Shown here: positions 42,088-51,374 of the stretch, one piece after another | How the letters are laid out: each line of letters starts with the position of its first letter | Numbering within the stretch: the first letter of the stretch is position 1 | Source of the DNA: DATFTF01 sp963825175 | GTDB lineage: Bacteria > Acidobacteriota > Thermoanaerobaculia > UBA5066 > Gp7-AA6 | Direction of reading: 5' to 3' | Assembly: GCA_963825175.1 (NCBI GenBank) | Contig: CAWGSA010000004.1 | Location: forward strand, 124,001-188,000 | DNA length: 64,000 nucleotides | Made by a program: the position numbers and the translations under genes | Notes under the pieces: model-generated | Database searches by the model: none | Told to the model about the DNA's origin: nothing | Seen by the model: only the letters and a program-made list of their open reading frames with translations

Positions 42088-43643
42088 GACGGATCGCGGG
42101 GACCGCCGCTCTCCTGGCCGGTATCTGCCTCTGCGGGGCCGCGGCGGAACCGGGGCAGGACGCATTCTCGCGCGAAGCGATCCGCGCCTGGCGGCGCGCG
42201 CACGAGGGAGCGGTGATCTCCGAGCTCGCCGGCCTCATGGCTCTGCCCAACAGCGCCGCCGACCGGATCCACATCGAGGAGAACGCAGAGCGCGTCCAGG
42301 CGATCCTGGAGAAGCGCGGAATCCGTACGGAGCTTCTCCGCGTCGAGGGCGCCCCTCCGGCCGTCCTGGGGGAGCTGCCCGCGCCGGGCGCCGCCCGCAC
42401 CGTCGTCTTCTACGCGCACTACGACGGACAGCCGGTGGACCCGAAGCAATGGGCGGGCGATCCGTGGAAACCAACGCTTCGAGACAAGCCGCTCGAGCAG
42501 GGCGGAACGGAGATTCCATGGGAGCGGGTCTCCGCTCCGTCGGCGCATCTGGATCCGGAGTGGCGGCTGTACGGACGGTCGGCCAGCGACGACCGGGCGC
42601 CGCTCATCGGATGGATGGCCGCGCTCGACGCGCTGCGGGCTTCCGGACGGCGGCCCACCGTCAACCTGAAATTCTTCCTGGAGGGGGAGGAGGAAGCGGG
42701 ATCTCCCCACCTCGAGGCGATCCTCGGTCGCTACGCCGATCGCCTGCGCGGAGACCTCTGGCTCCTCTGCGATGGGCCTGTTCATCAGAGCCGCCGGATG
42801 CAGGTCTTTTTCGGCGCGCGGGGCGTGACCGACGTCGAGCTCACCACGTACGGGGCGACGCGCCGGCTCCACAGCGGGCACTACGGCAATTGGGCGCCCA
42901 ATCCCGTCGCCTCGCTGTCCGCCATCCTGGCGAGCCTGCGGGATGAAGAGGGATTTCCCCGCGTTGCGCACTTCTCCGACGACGTGCGGCCGCTCGAGCC
43001 CGAGGAGAAGCGGGCTCTGGCGCAGGTCCCCGACGTCGGCGAGGCCATGAAGCGCGAGCTCGATCTGGGCCGCACGGAGGGCAACGGAGAGCGGCTGGCC
43101 GAAGCGATCCAGCGGCCGGCCATCAACATCCGCGGCTTTCGCGGCGGCGAGGTCGGCGCCGCGGCGACCAACTCGATCCCGACGGACGCCACAGCCTCGA
43201 TCGACTTCCGCCTCGTTCCCGACCAGATTCCCGACGGCGTCCGGCGAGCGATCGAGGCGCATCTGCGAACCCTCGGATACTTCCTGGTGTCTCAGGCGCC
43301 AGACCCGCAGATGCGGCGGGCGCATCCGAAGATCGTGCGCCTGGCATGGGGACCGGGCTACCCGGGCTACCGCACATCGATGGATCAGCCCGTGGCGCGG
43401 GCCGTCCTCGCGGCGGTGGAAGCGGGCGCCGGCGGACCGGTGGTGCGATTGCCGAGCCTGGGCGGCAGCATCCCGATGTACCTCTTCGCGGAGAAGCTCC
43501 ATGCCCCGGTGATCGGCATTCCCATCGCCAACCACGACAACAACCAGCACGCGGCCAACGAAAACCTGCGCCTCCAGAATCTCTGGGACGGCATCGAGAT
43601 CTACGCCGCGCTGTTCGAGGCGCTCGACCCTGCCTGGCGCTGA
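42084..43643 (+). CDS. M20 family metallopeptidase with signal peptide, CTG start
   Basis: This protein of about 519 residues belongs to the M20/ArgE/DapE peptidases: metal site VFYAHYDGQPVDP, bridging Asp region GRSASDDRAPLIG, FLEGEEEAGSPH and later metal His/Glu in the C-terminal part (PVIGIPIANHDNNQHAANENLRL, in part). Upstream of the first GTG (42213) the same frame encodes a clear signal peptide, RRIAGTAALLAGICLCGAAAE, for which the only usable initiator is CTG 42084, overlapping the preceding stop as CTGA. If so, it is exported. The substrate is unknown. Confidence 0.88.
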   Translation: MRRIAGTAALLAGICLCGAAAEPGQDAFSREAIRAWRRAHEGAVISELAGLMALPNSAADRIHIEENAERVQAILEKRGIRTELLRVEGAPPAVLGELPAPGAARTVVFYAHYDGQPVDPKQWAGDPWKPTLRDKPLEQGGTEIPWERVSAPSAHLDPEWRLYGRSASDDRAPLIGWMAALDALRASGRRPTVNLKFFLEGEEEAGSPHLEAILGRYADRLRGDLWLLCDGPVHQSRRMQVFFGARGVTDVELTTYGATRRLHSGHYGNWAPNPVASLSAILASLRDEEGFPRVAHFSDDVRPLEPEEKRALAQVPDVGEAMKRELDLGRTEGNGERLAEAIQRPAINIRGFRGGEVGAAATNSIPTDATASIDFRLVPDQIPDGVRRAIEAHLRTLGYFLVSQAPDPQMRRAHPKIVRLAWGPGYPGYRTSMDQPVARAVLAAVEAGAGGPVVRLPSLGGSIPMYLFAEKLHAPVIGIPIANHDNNQHAANENLRLQNLWDGIEIYAALFEALDPAWR

Positions 43644-43672
43644 CCGCCTCACCGCCCGCCGGCAGGGTGCCA

Positions 43673-43688
43673 ACAATTGAGGACTTGT
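43673..43688. promoter_or_regulatory. Near-copy of ACAAT-N6-ATTGT dyad between convergent genes
   Basis: ACAAT (43673-43677) and CTTGT (43684-43688) have the same six-base spacing as the other copies, with one mismatch. The site lies between the M20 stop and the 3' end of the exporter operon. Confidence 0.35.
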
Positions 43689-43707
43689 TCAACCGCCGCC
43701 GCGTTCT

Positions 43708-44547
43708 TCAGCTCCCGGTGGAGTGGTAGCGGGAGACGCCGACGTTCCACAGGCCGAACGCGGCGGAGAGGCACACCGCCGCCACCAGCGGAACGGACCA
43801 GAACTCCCTGAGGAACTCCGGGTGGTGAAGAAATCGCGCGGTCGGATAGAACGAGGCGAAGGCGAAGGGGATCACGAACGAGAGCGTGAAGCGGACCCAT
43901 CCGTCATAGATCGTCAGGGGATAACGGCCGAACTGCACCAGGTTGAAGACCGGCGGCGTGATGCCCACGCGGTCCTCGATCCAGAACGAGGTGGCGGTCA
44001 GAGACACGAAGATCGCCAGGTAGATCGCCGCGCCGCACACGGCCCAGGCGGCGAAAAGGAAGACGTCGATCGGCCCCCAGTGCGTGCCGAGCCGGCGCGA
44101 CGCCCAGACCACCGCGACGAGGCCGGTGACGGTCTCCTGCAGGGACTCCAGGCGGAACGACTCGAACAGCACCTGGAAGATCGAGGAGACCGGCCGGAGC
44201 AGGACCCGGTCGAACCGGCCCTCGATCAGATAGCGGTCGGCGAAGAGATACAGGTTCCAGGAGAGGACGTTGAAGAGCCCCAGCGGAATGAGGGAGAAGC
44301 CGTACAGAAAGACCATCTCGGGGAAGTTCCATCCGCGCACCGCCGGCACGCGCGAGAAGACGATCAGGAGGAATCCGAACGCGGCGAGCGTGCCGAGGAA
44401 GGAGGCGAAGACCGAGGAAAAGAAGTCCGCCCGGTATTCCAACCGGGCCTTGGCGTACTGGCCGAAGTAGAGGACGAGCAGGCGCACGTGGCGGCGAATG
44501 CGCCCGATGCTGTTCCGGTCAACAATATTCAAATTGTTATCCGCCAT
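43708..44547 (-). CDS. ABC-2 family transporter permease (second permease)
   Basis: This 279-residue protein has six predicted helices (e.g. VFASFLGTLAAFGFLLIVFSRV, VYGFSLIPLGLFNVLSWNLYLF-like) and resembles the ABC-2 permeases paired with COG4586-type ATPases. The upstream genes encode a second permease and the ATPase, forming an exporter; relatives are described as viologen or drug exporters. ATG 44547 puts a dyad inside codons 3-9, so a start further downstream (GTG in RHVRLLVLYFGQYAKARLEYR, listed in part) is also possible. Confidence 0.85.
   Translation of the reverse strand: MADNNLNIVDRNSIGRIRRHVRLLVLYFGQYAKARLEYRADFFSSVFASFLGTLAAFGFLLIVFSRVPAVRGWNFPEMVFLYGFSLIPLGLFNVLSWNLYLFADRYLIEGRFDRVLLRPVSSIFQVLFESFRLESLQETVTGLVAVVWASRRLGTHWGPIDVFLFAAWAVCGAAIYLAIFVSLTATSFWIEDRVGITPPVFNLVQFGRYPLTIYDGWVRFTLSFVIPFAFASFYPTARFLHHPEFLREFWSVPLVAAVCLSAAFGLWNVGVSRYHSTGS
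44523..44538. promoter_or_regulatory. ACAAT-N6-ATTGT dyad at 5' end of ABC-2 permease
   Basis: ACAAT (44523-44527) and ATTGT (44534-44538) are separated by ATTCAA. The dyad sits at the annotated start of the permease, and its AT content is unlike the surrounding coding sequence. Confidence 0.45.
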
Positions 44548-44566
44548 TCGCCGATCTTGACTCCCA

Positions 44567-44600
44567 AATCACGAGTCACAAATCACAAATCACGAATCAT
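44567..44600. repeat. Heptamer array between the two ABC-2 permeases
   Basis: ATCACAA/GTCACAA/ATCACGA 7-bp words lie between the permeases. Single arm only. Confidence 0.75.
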
Positions 44601-44606
44601 TCTTCC

Positions 44607-45419
44607 TCAGCCTCCCTGGATCGTGATGCGATTCCGGGACCGCCGCCATTCGATCTGGCCCCAGGCCAGCAGGGCAACGGTCCAGAGCCCCTGGAGCGCC
44701 AGCGAGCGCGCCGCGGCCGGCCCGGACAGCTTCCCCAGGTACAGCGCGGCCGGCGTGTAGCTGATGTGGGGAAACGGCGACGCCAGCAGGATCGTCCGGA
44801 TCGGCTCGGGAAAGAACGTGGTGGGAATGAGAAGCCCCGAGAGCAGCTCGACGATGAGGTACTTCGCCCTCAGGATGCCCTGGATGGACTTGGTCCGAAT
44901 GGCGATTAAGCCGACTAAGAAGTTGATGGCGGCGACGAGAAAGAAAGAGAGGGCGGCGGAGAGGAGAAAGAGACCTGCGGCCACGACAGAGCGCGGGGGC
45001 TGGACGTGGAAGACGATTCCCAGGACGATGCCGATCGGGAGGGTGAACAGGGAGGCCCGGAACGCCGATTGGCCGGCGGCGTCCGCGATCATCACGGTCT
45101 GGAAATCGACGGGGCGGATCAGGTTCATCGCCAGCCGGCCCTCCTGGACCTGCGTGGCCAGGTCGCGGTCGATCTCGTTGAAGTAGAAGGAGCGGATGGT
45201 CCAGCCCACGGCGATGTAGGTGATCATCTCGGGCAGCCGCATCCCGGCCACGGTCGGGGCGTGGACGAACACGGCGCGCCAGATGAAGTAGTAGACGGCG
45301 ACGTTGAAGAGGTACGTGAGCACGCCCACGTAGTAGCGCGCCCGGAACGCGAGCATGTTGAGGAAGCCGACCCGGGCGAACGGCAGGGCCGCGCGGAGGG
45401 TGGAGGCGGGAGCCCTCAT
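44607..45419 (-). CDS. ABC-2 family transporter permease (first permease)
   Basis: This 270-residue membrane protein begins MRAPASTLRAALPFARVGFLNMLAFRARYYVGVLTYLF (in part). It has about six helices and the motif EGRLAMNLIRPVDF typical of ABC-2_membrane_6 permeases. Its start overlaps the ATPase stop (ATGA). It works with the ATPase and the following permease as a three-gene exporter. Confidence 0.88.
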   Translation of the reverse strand: MRAPASTLRAALPFARVGFLNMLAFRARYYVGVLTYLFNVAVYYFIWRAVFVHAPTVAGMRLPEMITYIAVGWTIRSFYFNEIDRDLATQVQEGRLAMNLIRPVDFQTVMIADAAGQSAFRASLFTLPIGIVLGIVFHVQPPRSVVAAGLFLLSAALSFFLVAAINFLVGLIAIRTKSIQGILRAKYLIVELLSGLLIPTTFFPEPIRTILLASPFPHISYTPAALYLGKLSGPAAARSLALQGLWTVALLAWGQIEWRRSRNRITIQGG

Positions 45420-46411
45420 GTCAGTCCCTCGCGGTAGATGCGCTTGACGACCTCCTCGATCTGGGGCTCCTCGATCGAGATGTCCGCCACGTCGAACCGG
45501 TTCACGATCTCCTTGACCGCCACGGCCGGCGACATCTCGCGCCGGTCGACGTCCACGCGGTAACGGTGCGAGCCGACCTCGCGGATGGCGAGCCCGTCCA
45601 CGGAAAGGCTTTCCCGGTCCGGAAGCGTCTTGACGTCGAAGACCACCGCGGTGACCGGGAGCATCCGGTCGCGCAGCTGCGAGAGCGCGCCGTCGAACAG
45701 CAGCTTGCCGTGATCGATCACGATGACGCGGCGGCACAGGGTCTCGATGTCGGAGAGGTCGTGAGTGGTCAGGAGCACCGTGGTCCCCTCCTGCCGGTTG
45801 ATCTCCTGGAGGAACTCCCGCACGCTGGCCTTGGCCACGACGTCGAGGCCGATGGTCGGCTCGTCCAGGAACAGGAGCGGAGGCCGGTGCAGCAGCGAGG
45901 CGGCCAGGTCGCAGCGCATCCGCTCTCCCAGCGACAGCTTGCGCACCGGCTGGTGAAGGTAGGCCGAGATTCCCAGGATGCGGTCGAAGAGATCCATGCG
46001 CTCGCGGTACTCGGAGTCCGAGAGCCCGTAGATCTCCTTCAACAGGCGGAACGACTCGACGACCGCGATGTCCCACCACAGCTGGGTCCGCTGCCCGAAG
46101 ACGACGCCGATGGTCGCCACGTAGCGGGTGCGGTCGCGGTACGGCACGAAACCGTTGCAGGCGAGCTCGCCCGCGCTCGGAGTCAGGATCCCGGTCAGCA
46201 TCTTGATGGTGGTCGACTTGCCCGCGCCGTTGGCGCCGATGTAGCCGACCATCTCGCCAGGCTGGATCGCGAACGTCACGTCGGACACCGCCACGATCTC
46301 GGTCGAGACGCGGCGCACCAGCGACTTCAAAGCCGCCGCAAGCCCCTCCTCCCGCCGATAGCCTCGGAAGATCTTGGTCAGATTTCGGACCTGGACCACC
46401 GGGCCGCTCAC
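45416..46411 (-). CDS. ABC transporter ATP-binding protein (exporter)
   Basis: This 331-residue ATPase has Walker A GANGAGKSTT, signature LSLGERMRCDL, Walker B LLFLDEPTIGLD and the H-loop LTTHDLSD. The C-terminal 90 residues form an extra domain like those of daunorubicin/viologen-type exporters. The long insertion before Walker A (REEGLAAALKSLVRR) is typical of COG4586. GTG 46411 overlaps the rsmI stop, so the whole set from rsmI on is one translationally coupled operon. Confidence 0.93.
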   Translation of the reverse strand: MSGPVVQVRNLTKIFRGYRREEGLAAALKSLVRRVSTEIVAVSDVTFAIQPGEMVGYIGANGAGKSTTIKMLTGILTPSAGELACNGFVPYRDRTRYVATIGVVFGQRTQLWWDIAVVESFRLLKEIYGLSDSEYRERMDLFDRILGISAYLHQPVRKLSLGERMRCDLAASLLHRPPLLFLDEPTIGLDVVAKASVREFLQEINRQEGTTVLLTTHDLSDIETLCRRVIVIDHGKLLFDGALSQLRDRMLPVTAVVFDVKTLPDRESLSVDGLAIREVGSHRYRVDVDRREMSPAVAVKEIVNRFDVADISIEEPQIEEVVKRIYREGLT

Positions 46412-47293
46412 GGCGCGCCGTCCTCCGATTCGCTTTCCAGCCGCCGGCGCTCTGCCAGGTCGACGGCCCGCCGATAGACCTCGCGGGCGGGCCGCCCGCT
46501 GGCGCGGGCCAGTTCCCGCGCGATCGCGCGAACCGGCGTGCCGGCGTCCAGGGCCGCCGCGATCCGGGCGTCGAGGTCCTGCGCCGGGAGAGCCGCCGGC
46601 TCGTCACGAGACCCCTCCACGACGATGGTGGCCTCGCCGCGGACCGGGGACCGGGAGCGAAAGAGCGCCGCCAGCTCGGGCAGCGTCCCCCGCGCGACCT
46701 CTTCGTGGATCTTGGTCAGCTCGCGGGCCACGCAGGCCCGCCGCGGCCCGAGCACGCCGGCGGCGTCCTCCAGAGACGCGGCCAGGCGGTGCGGCGCCTC
46801 GAACCAGACCAGCGTCTCCGTGCGGTTCCGCAGCCGCTCGAGCGAGCGCCGGCGCTCGCCCCGACCGCGCGGGCAGGAAGCCGACGAACGTGTGGGGGAC
46901 GGCCGGAAGCCCGGACGCGGCCAGTGCGGCGGAAGGGGCGGAGGGACCGGGAACGACGAAGACCGGGTATCCGGCGTCGGCCGCCGCGCGGACGAGCTCC
47001 TGGCCCGGATCCGAGAGAACGGGCATCCCCGCGTCGGACACCAGCGCCACGGTCTGGCCCGCCTCGAGCCGCCGCAGAAGATCGGGAACGCGCGTCCGCT
47101 CTCGCGGCGGAGGCACCGAGACGCGGGGCGCGGTCAGACCGAAGCGGGCGGCCAGCTTCCCGGTGACGCGCGTGTCCTCGCAGAAGATCGCGTCCGCCTC
47201 GGCCAGGCTTCGCCGCGCGCGCGGCGAGAGATCTTCGAGGTTTCCGATCGGAGTTCCGACGATGAGGAGCCTGCCGCCGAGCGTTTCCGCCAT
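46408..47293 (-). CDS. rsmI: 16S rRNA 2'-O-ribose C1402 methyltransferase, with one frameshift
   Basis: The N-terminal part (LIVGTPIGNLEDLSPRA, FCEDTRVTGKLAARFG, LVSDAGMPVLSDPG, FVVPGPSA) and the C-terminal part (LVWFEAPHRLAASLEDAAGVLGPRRACVARELTKIHEEVARGTL, in pieces) both match RsmI but lie in different frames. They join at about 46856 through one extra base in a GC-rich run after FVGFLPAR. RsmI modifies C1402 in the decoding centre. A sequence error is the simplest explanation. The start is ATG 47293 (MAETLGGRLL). Confidence 0.88.
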
Positions 47294-47345
47294 CGCGCCC
47301 GAAAATAACATGCCGCCCGAGCGCCGAGTGAGGCGACCGTTTTCT

Positions 47346-47378
47346 GCTCGTCCCTTGTCCCTCGTCACTCGTCACTTG
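47346..47378. repeat. Heptamer array (rsmI to SurA-N divergent gap)
   Basis: CTCGTCC/TTGTCCC/TCGTCAC-type words form one arm of the divergent spacer between rsmI and the SurA-N protein. Confidence 0.65.
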
Positions 47379-47392
47379 GTTATCATCAGCCG

Positions 47393-48067
47393 ATGGTCTT
47401 CTTTCTGCCCCTTCTGGTGATGGCGGCTTTCCCGGCCCCGGGCGACATCGTGGACCGCATCGCCGCCACGGTCGACGATGTGGCGATTCCCGAGAGCGAG
47501 GTGCGCAAGGCGATGGCAGTCTCTCCGCTGCACCCGAGTCCGAACGACACGGCCGAGACCTTCCGCGAGCGCGTTCTCGACGCGCTCATCGACGAGCGGC
47601 TGAGCTATGACGACGCCCTCCGATTCGGCCCCGCCGCGCCCAACGCCGCCGACGTGAACGCCGCTCTGAACAGCCTGAAGGCCCGGCTCCGCCGCGAAGG
47701 AAAGGACCCGGACAGGGAGTTTGCTTCCGCCGGAATGACTCCCGAAGAGGTCCGTGCCTCGGTCGAGCGCCAGCTCGTCATCCAGCGGTATCTGCAGGAG
47801 CGCTTTCGCCCGGTGGCCCTGGCCGACGAGGATCGGGCGCGGGAGGAGTACGAGAAGCACTACCTCCCCGAGCGCAAGGCCTCCGGACAAGCGGCCGAGC
47901 CGTTCGAGAAAGTCTCCGAGGAGATGCGCCGCCGCGCCCAGCAGCGCGGCTTCGACGACGAGGTCGAAAAGTGGATCAAGGAGCTGCGGGAAAAGGCTCG
48001 GATCGCGATCTACCGCATCGCGATGCCGATCCCGCCGGGAAGGACGCCGACGCCGCTGGGAAAGTGA
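47393..48067 (+). CDS. SurA N-terminal domain-like periplasmic chaperone
   Basis: This 224-residue protein has a signal peptide (VFFLPLLVMAAFPAPG), then the SurA_N fold: DIVDRIAATVDDVAIPESEVRKAM, RVLDALIDERLSYDDAL, FASAGMTPEEVRASVERQLVIQRYLQERF (in part). No parvulin PPIase domain follows, so it may be a chaperone only. The stop TGA lies in the first word of the next array. The 3' neighbour is HIT, convergent. Confidence 0.83.
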   Translation: MVFFLPLLVMAAFPAPGDIVDRIAATVDDVAIPESEVRKAMAVSPLHPSPNDTAETFRERVLDALIDERLSYDDALRFGPAAPNAADVNAALNSLKARLRREGKDPDREFASAGMTPEEVRASVERQLVIQRYLQERFRPVALADEDRAREEYEKHYLPERKASGQAAEPFEKVSEEMRRRAQQRGFDDEVEKWIKELREKARIAIYRIAMPIPPGRTPTPLGK

Positions 48068-48168
48068 CGAGTGATGAGTGACGAGTGACGAGAGGGGACC
48101 GGCCCGGCCTGGGGTCTCCGGCTCATCGAGTTTCGCTCGTCACTTGTCACTTGTCACTCGTCACTTCC
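48064..48168. repeat. Paired inverted heptamer arrays (SurA-N/HIT convergent gap)
   Basis: GTGACGA/GTGATGA words (48064-48093) face CGTCACT/TGTCACT words (48133-48168) about 40 bp apart. Being between convergent stops, the hairpin could end transcription from both sides. The same words recur after the tRNA-Leu. Confidence 0.8.
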
Positions 48169-48169
48169 C

Positions 48170-48511
48170 TCACCCCGGCGGCCAGCCCATGCGGCGTCCG
48201 GAGAGCAGGTGGAAGTGGAGATGGAAGACCACCTGTCCGGCTTCCTTGCCGGAGTTGGAGACGAGGCGGTAGTCGCGAATTCCCCGTTCCCGCGCGATGG
48301 CCGCGGATCGCGCCACGATCTCTCCCAGGAGCGCCGGATCCTCGGCGGCGTCGTGGAGATCGACCAGGTGCCGGCGCGGCACGATCAGAATATGAATCGG
48401 AGCCTGCGGCTGGATGTCTTCAAACGCGAAGACGTGGTCGTCTTCGAAGACTTTCTTGGACGGGATCTCGCCCGCCACGATCTTGCAGAAGATGCAGGAG
48501 GATGTGCTCAT
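48170..48511 (-). CDS. HIT family (histidine triad) hydrolase
   Basis: This 113-residue protein carries the HIT motif VVFHLHFHLLSG (H-x-H-x-H) and the N-terminal CIFCKIVAGEIPSKKVFEDD. HIT proteins of this HinT class hydrolyse nucleoside phosphoramidates and AMP-lysine adducts. Normal length; start at ATG 48511. Confidence 0.95.
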   Translation of the reverse strand: MSTSSCIFCKIVAGEIPSKKVFEDDHVFAFEDIQPQAPIHILIVPRRHLVDLHDAAEDPALLGEIVARSAAIARERGIRDYRLVSNSGKEAGQVVFHLHFHLLSGRRMGWPPG

Positions 48512-48567
48512 GGATTCGTCGGCTCGTCCGCTCCGAGCGGTCTTTTATAGCTCAATCCTTCGATGAA

Positions 48568-50496
48568 TCAATCCTTCAATCCATAGACCTTCGCTTCCCA
48601 GATCTTGACCTGGGCCCGGATCGTGCCTGACCGGCCGTCCTCGAAGCGCACGACCGCCTCGACGGCGCAGCTGTCCTCCCCGGAGTAGAGCGCCTCGATC
48701 AGATCGCGGTAGCGCTCGGCGATGAATCCGCGCCGCACCTTGCGGGTGCGGGTCAGCTCACCGTCATCGGGGTCGAGCTCCTTGTGAAGGACGAGGAACC
48801 TTCGGATCTGGGACCCGGCCAGCCGCGGATCCTCTGCCAGCGAGCGATTGACTTGCTCCACGCAGTCGCGCACCAGCTCGTACACCGGCTCCTGGCCGGC
48901 CAGATCGGTGTAGCCGCTGTAGGCGAGGTGCCGGCGCTCGGCCCAGTTTCCGACGGCGGGCAGATCGATGTTCACGAACGCGGCGACGCGGTCGCGCCGG
49001 TCTCCGAACGCGACGGCCTCCTTCACGTAGGGAAAGAACTTCAACTTGTTCTCCAGGTACTTCGGCGCGAACAGGGTTCCGTCGGCCAGGCGGCCGACAT
49101 CCTTGGCCCGGTCGATGATCTTCAGCTGTCCGTCGGCGTCGAAATAACCGGCGTCCCCCGTGTGGACCCATCCTTCCGGCATCCGGGTCTGCGCCGTGGC
49201 CTCCGCATTTTCGAAGTAGCCCTGGAACACGCCCGGGCCGCGAAACTGAACTTCGCCGTCGTCGGCGACGCGCACCTCGACGTCCGTGGCGGGAGTTCCC
49301 ACCGTGTCCGGCTTCACCCGGCCGTTCTCCTGCACGCACACGAACACCGACCCTTCGGTCGAGCCGTAGAGCTGCTTGATGTTGATCCCGAGCGAGCGGT
49401 AGAAGCCGAACAGATCGGGCCCGATCGCTTCGCCCGCGGTGTACGCCAGGCGTAGGCGGGAGAACCCCAGCACGTTCTTGAGAGGCCCGTACACGAGCAG
49501 GTGGCCGAGAGCGTAGAGAACGCGGTCGGACCACGCCACCGGCTGGTGGTCGAGGATCCGGGCGCCGGCCCGGCGCGCGACCTCCATGAAGAACCGGAAC
49601 ATTCCGCGCTTGAGCGCGCCGGCGTCCTCCATGCGGATCAGGACCTGCGTGAGAAGGCTCTCGTAGATGCGCGGCGGCGCGAAGTTATAGGTCGGACCGA
49701 TCTCTCGCAGGTCGTTTAAGACGGTGTCGCCACTCTCCGGACAGCTGACGCAGAAGCCGACCACGCACGATTGCGCGTACGAGAAGAGATTGTCGCCGAC
49801 CCAGGCCATTGGCAGATACGCCAGGACTTCCTCGCGCTCCGTCAGGCCTTCGCGCTCGGCGCCGTTGCGGCCGGTGACGATCAGGTTGTCGTGGGTGAGC
49901 ACCACCCCCTTGGGCTCGCCGGTCGTTCCGGAGGTGTACAGGATGATCGCGGGATCGCTGCCGTGGGCCGCCGCGATCTGTTCCTCGAAGAAGCCGGGAT
50001 GATCCCGGTCGTAGACGCGCCCGAGCTCCTGAATGTCCGCGTAGTCCTTGAGCGCCGTTCGGTCGTACCGGCTCATGCCGCGCCCGTCGTCGAACACGAT
50101 CTCGGAAAGGGCGGGGCAGCGGTCCCGGATCTCCAGCAGCTTGTCGACCTGTTCCTGGTCTTCGGCCACCACGGTACGCACCTGTGCCTGCACCAGCGGG
50201 TAGATCATCTCCTGCGCGACCGCGTCCTGGTACAGGGGCACCGGAATCCCTCCGAGACATTGGGCGGCGGCCATCGCCCAGTACAGGCGCGGCCGATTGT
50301 CGCCGATGATCGCGAGTCGCTCGCCGCGCGTGAAGCCTCTGGCCGCGAGGCCACAGGCGAGAGCCCGCACCTGGGAGGCCGCCTCCTCCCACGTCCAGGT
50401 CTGCCAGACGCCGAAATCCTTCTCCCGAATCGCCGGGCGCCGCGGCCGCACGCGGGCGTGGTGGAGAACGAGCCGGGGAAAGGTGTCGAGCGGCAT
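48568..50496 (-). CDS. Long-chain acyl-CoA synthetase-like AMP-forming ligase
   Basis: This 642-residue adenylate-forming enzyme has the A3 motif ILYTSGTTGEPKGVVLTH, LYGSTEGSVFVC, and A7/A8 WVHTGDAGYFDADGQLKIIDRAKD. It activates a carboxylic acid to acyl-CoA; the family includes FadD-like and long aryl-acid ligases. ATG 50496 follows 8 bp after the amidohydrolase stop, so it belongs to the operon with the PaaK-like ligase and the branched-chain-type transporter. The substrate is probably an aromatic or fatty acid brought in by that transporter. Confidence 0.9.
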   Translation of the reverse strand: MPLDTFPRLVLHHARVRPRRPAIREKDFGVWQTWTWEEAASQVRALACGLAARGFTRGERLAIIGDNRPRLYWAMAAAQCLGGIPVPLYQDAVAQEMIYPLVQAQVRTVVAEDQEQVDKLLEIRDRCPALSEIVFDDGRGMSRYDRTALKDYADIQELGRVYDRDHPGFFEEQIAAAHGSDPAIILYTSGTTGEPKGVVLTHDNLIVTGRNGAEREGLTEREEVLAYLPMAWVGDNLFSYAQSCVVGFCVSCPESGDTVLNDLREIGPTYNFAPPRIYESLLTQVLIRMEDAGALKRGMFRFFMEVARRAGARILDHQPVAWSDRVLYALGHLLVYGPLKNVLGFSRLRLAYTAGEAIGPDLFGFYRSLGINIKQLYGSTEGSVFVCVQENGRVKPDTVGTPATDVEVRVADDGEVQFRGPGVFQGYFENAEATAQTRMPEGWVHTGDAGYFDADGQLKIIDRAKDVGRLADGTLFAPKYLENKLKFFPYVKEAVAFGDRRDRVAAFVNIDLPAVGNWAERRHLAYSGYTDLAGQEPVYELVRDCVEQVNRSLAEDPRLAGSQIRRFLVLHKELDPDDGELTRTRKVRRGFIAERYRDLIEALYSGEDSCAVEAVVRFEDGRSGTIRAQVKIWEAKVYGLKD

Positions 50497-50504
50497 TGCG
50501 AGGT

Positions 50505-51374
50505 TCAGGATTCCAGGCTCCGCGCGGGAGGGAAGCCGGGGGAGGACTCCGGCGCGCGGGGCGCTGCCAACAGAGCCTGCGCCGTGGCGCCCAGGACCGC
50601 GGTCTCGTCTTCGCCGTCCAGGCCCCAGGCGCGGACCCGGGCAATCGAGTCTTCGATCGTGACGGCGACCGTCGGCATGTCCGAGCCGAACAGAATCCGG
50701 CGTTCCAGTCCCGCGATGTGCTCGCGGCGCAGGGGGACGGGATCCGCCACCACCGGGCACAGGTCGGCGTAGACGTTGGCGCGGCGGCGCATGAGGGCGA
50801 GCGTCGCGGCGACAGCCGGCGACCCGAAGTGGGCCACGATGATGCGGGCGCGCGGGAAGCGCCGCGCGGCCCGGTCCACGGCGTCGATCTCCTCCTCGGT
50901 CGCCGTGCCTTCGGGCGCGCTGCCGGCGTGGACGACCGTGGGGTGTCCCTCCTCCGACGCGCGCCGCCAGAGCGGGTCCAGCCGCGCGTCGTCCGGAGCG
51001 AACGATCCGACCGAGCAGTGCAGCTTGAATACGGGAAGGGCGAGCTCCTCGGCCGCCTCCGTCACGACCGCCTCGACGTCGTCGTCGGGATGCACGGTCG
51101 CGCCGGGGACGACGAAGGGATCGGAGCCGAAGGTCTGCGCCATCCAGCGATTTAGCGAGGCGGCCACGCCCGCGCGATGGGCGTAGGGGAGGCTCCAACA
51201 CCGTCCGATCCCGGCCGCCTGAAGGTGGCGCCGCGCCTCCTGCGCCGCGTGGGAGTAGGGCATCGCCGGCGCCCCGCGGTCCACGAAGAACTTGCGGATC
51301 TTCGCCGCCAGCCGCTCGGGCAGCAGGTGGACGTGCGCGTCGACGATCTGCGCCATGGGCGCGGAAGGCGTCAT
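50505..51374 (-). CDS. Amidohydrolase family metal-dependent hydrolase
   Basis: This 289-residue TIM-barrel hydrolase of the amidohydrolase 2 type has DAHVHLLPE at the start (metal H-x-H), later His in VVHAGSAPEG and HFGSP, and the Asp in ILFGSDMPT. This group includes decarboxylases and lactonases on aromatic or cyclic substrates. The start overlaps the preceding gene stop (ATGA). Neighbouring CoA ligases suggest a degradative pathway, but the exact reaction cannot be given. Confidence 0.88.
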   Translation of the reverse strand: MTPSAPMAQIVDAHVHLLPERLAAKIRKFFVDRGAPAMPYSHAAQEARRHLQAAGIGRCWSLPYAHRAGVAASLNRWMAQTFGSDPFVVPGATVHPDDDVEAVVTEAAEELALPVFKLHCSVGSFAPDDARLDPLWRRASEEGHPTVVHAGSAPEGTATEEEIDAVDRAARRFPRARIIVAHFGSPAVAATLALMRRRANVYADLCPVVADPVPLRREHIAGLERRILFGSDMPTVAVTIEDSIARVRAWGLDGEDETAVLGATAQALLAAPRAPESSPGFPPARSLES

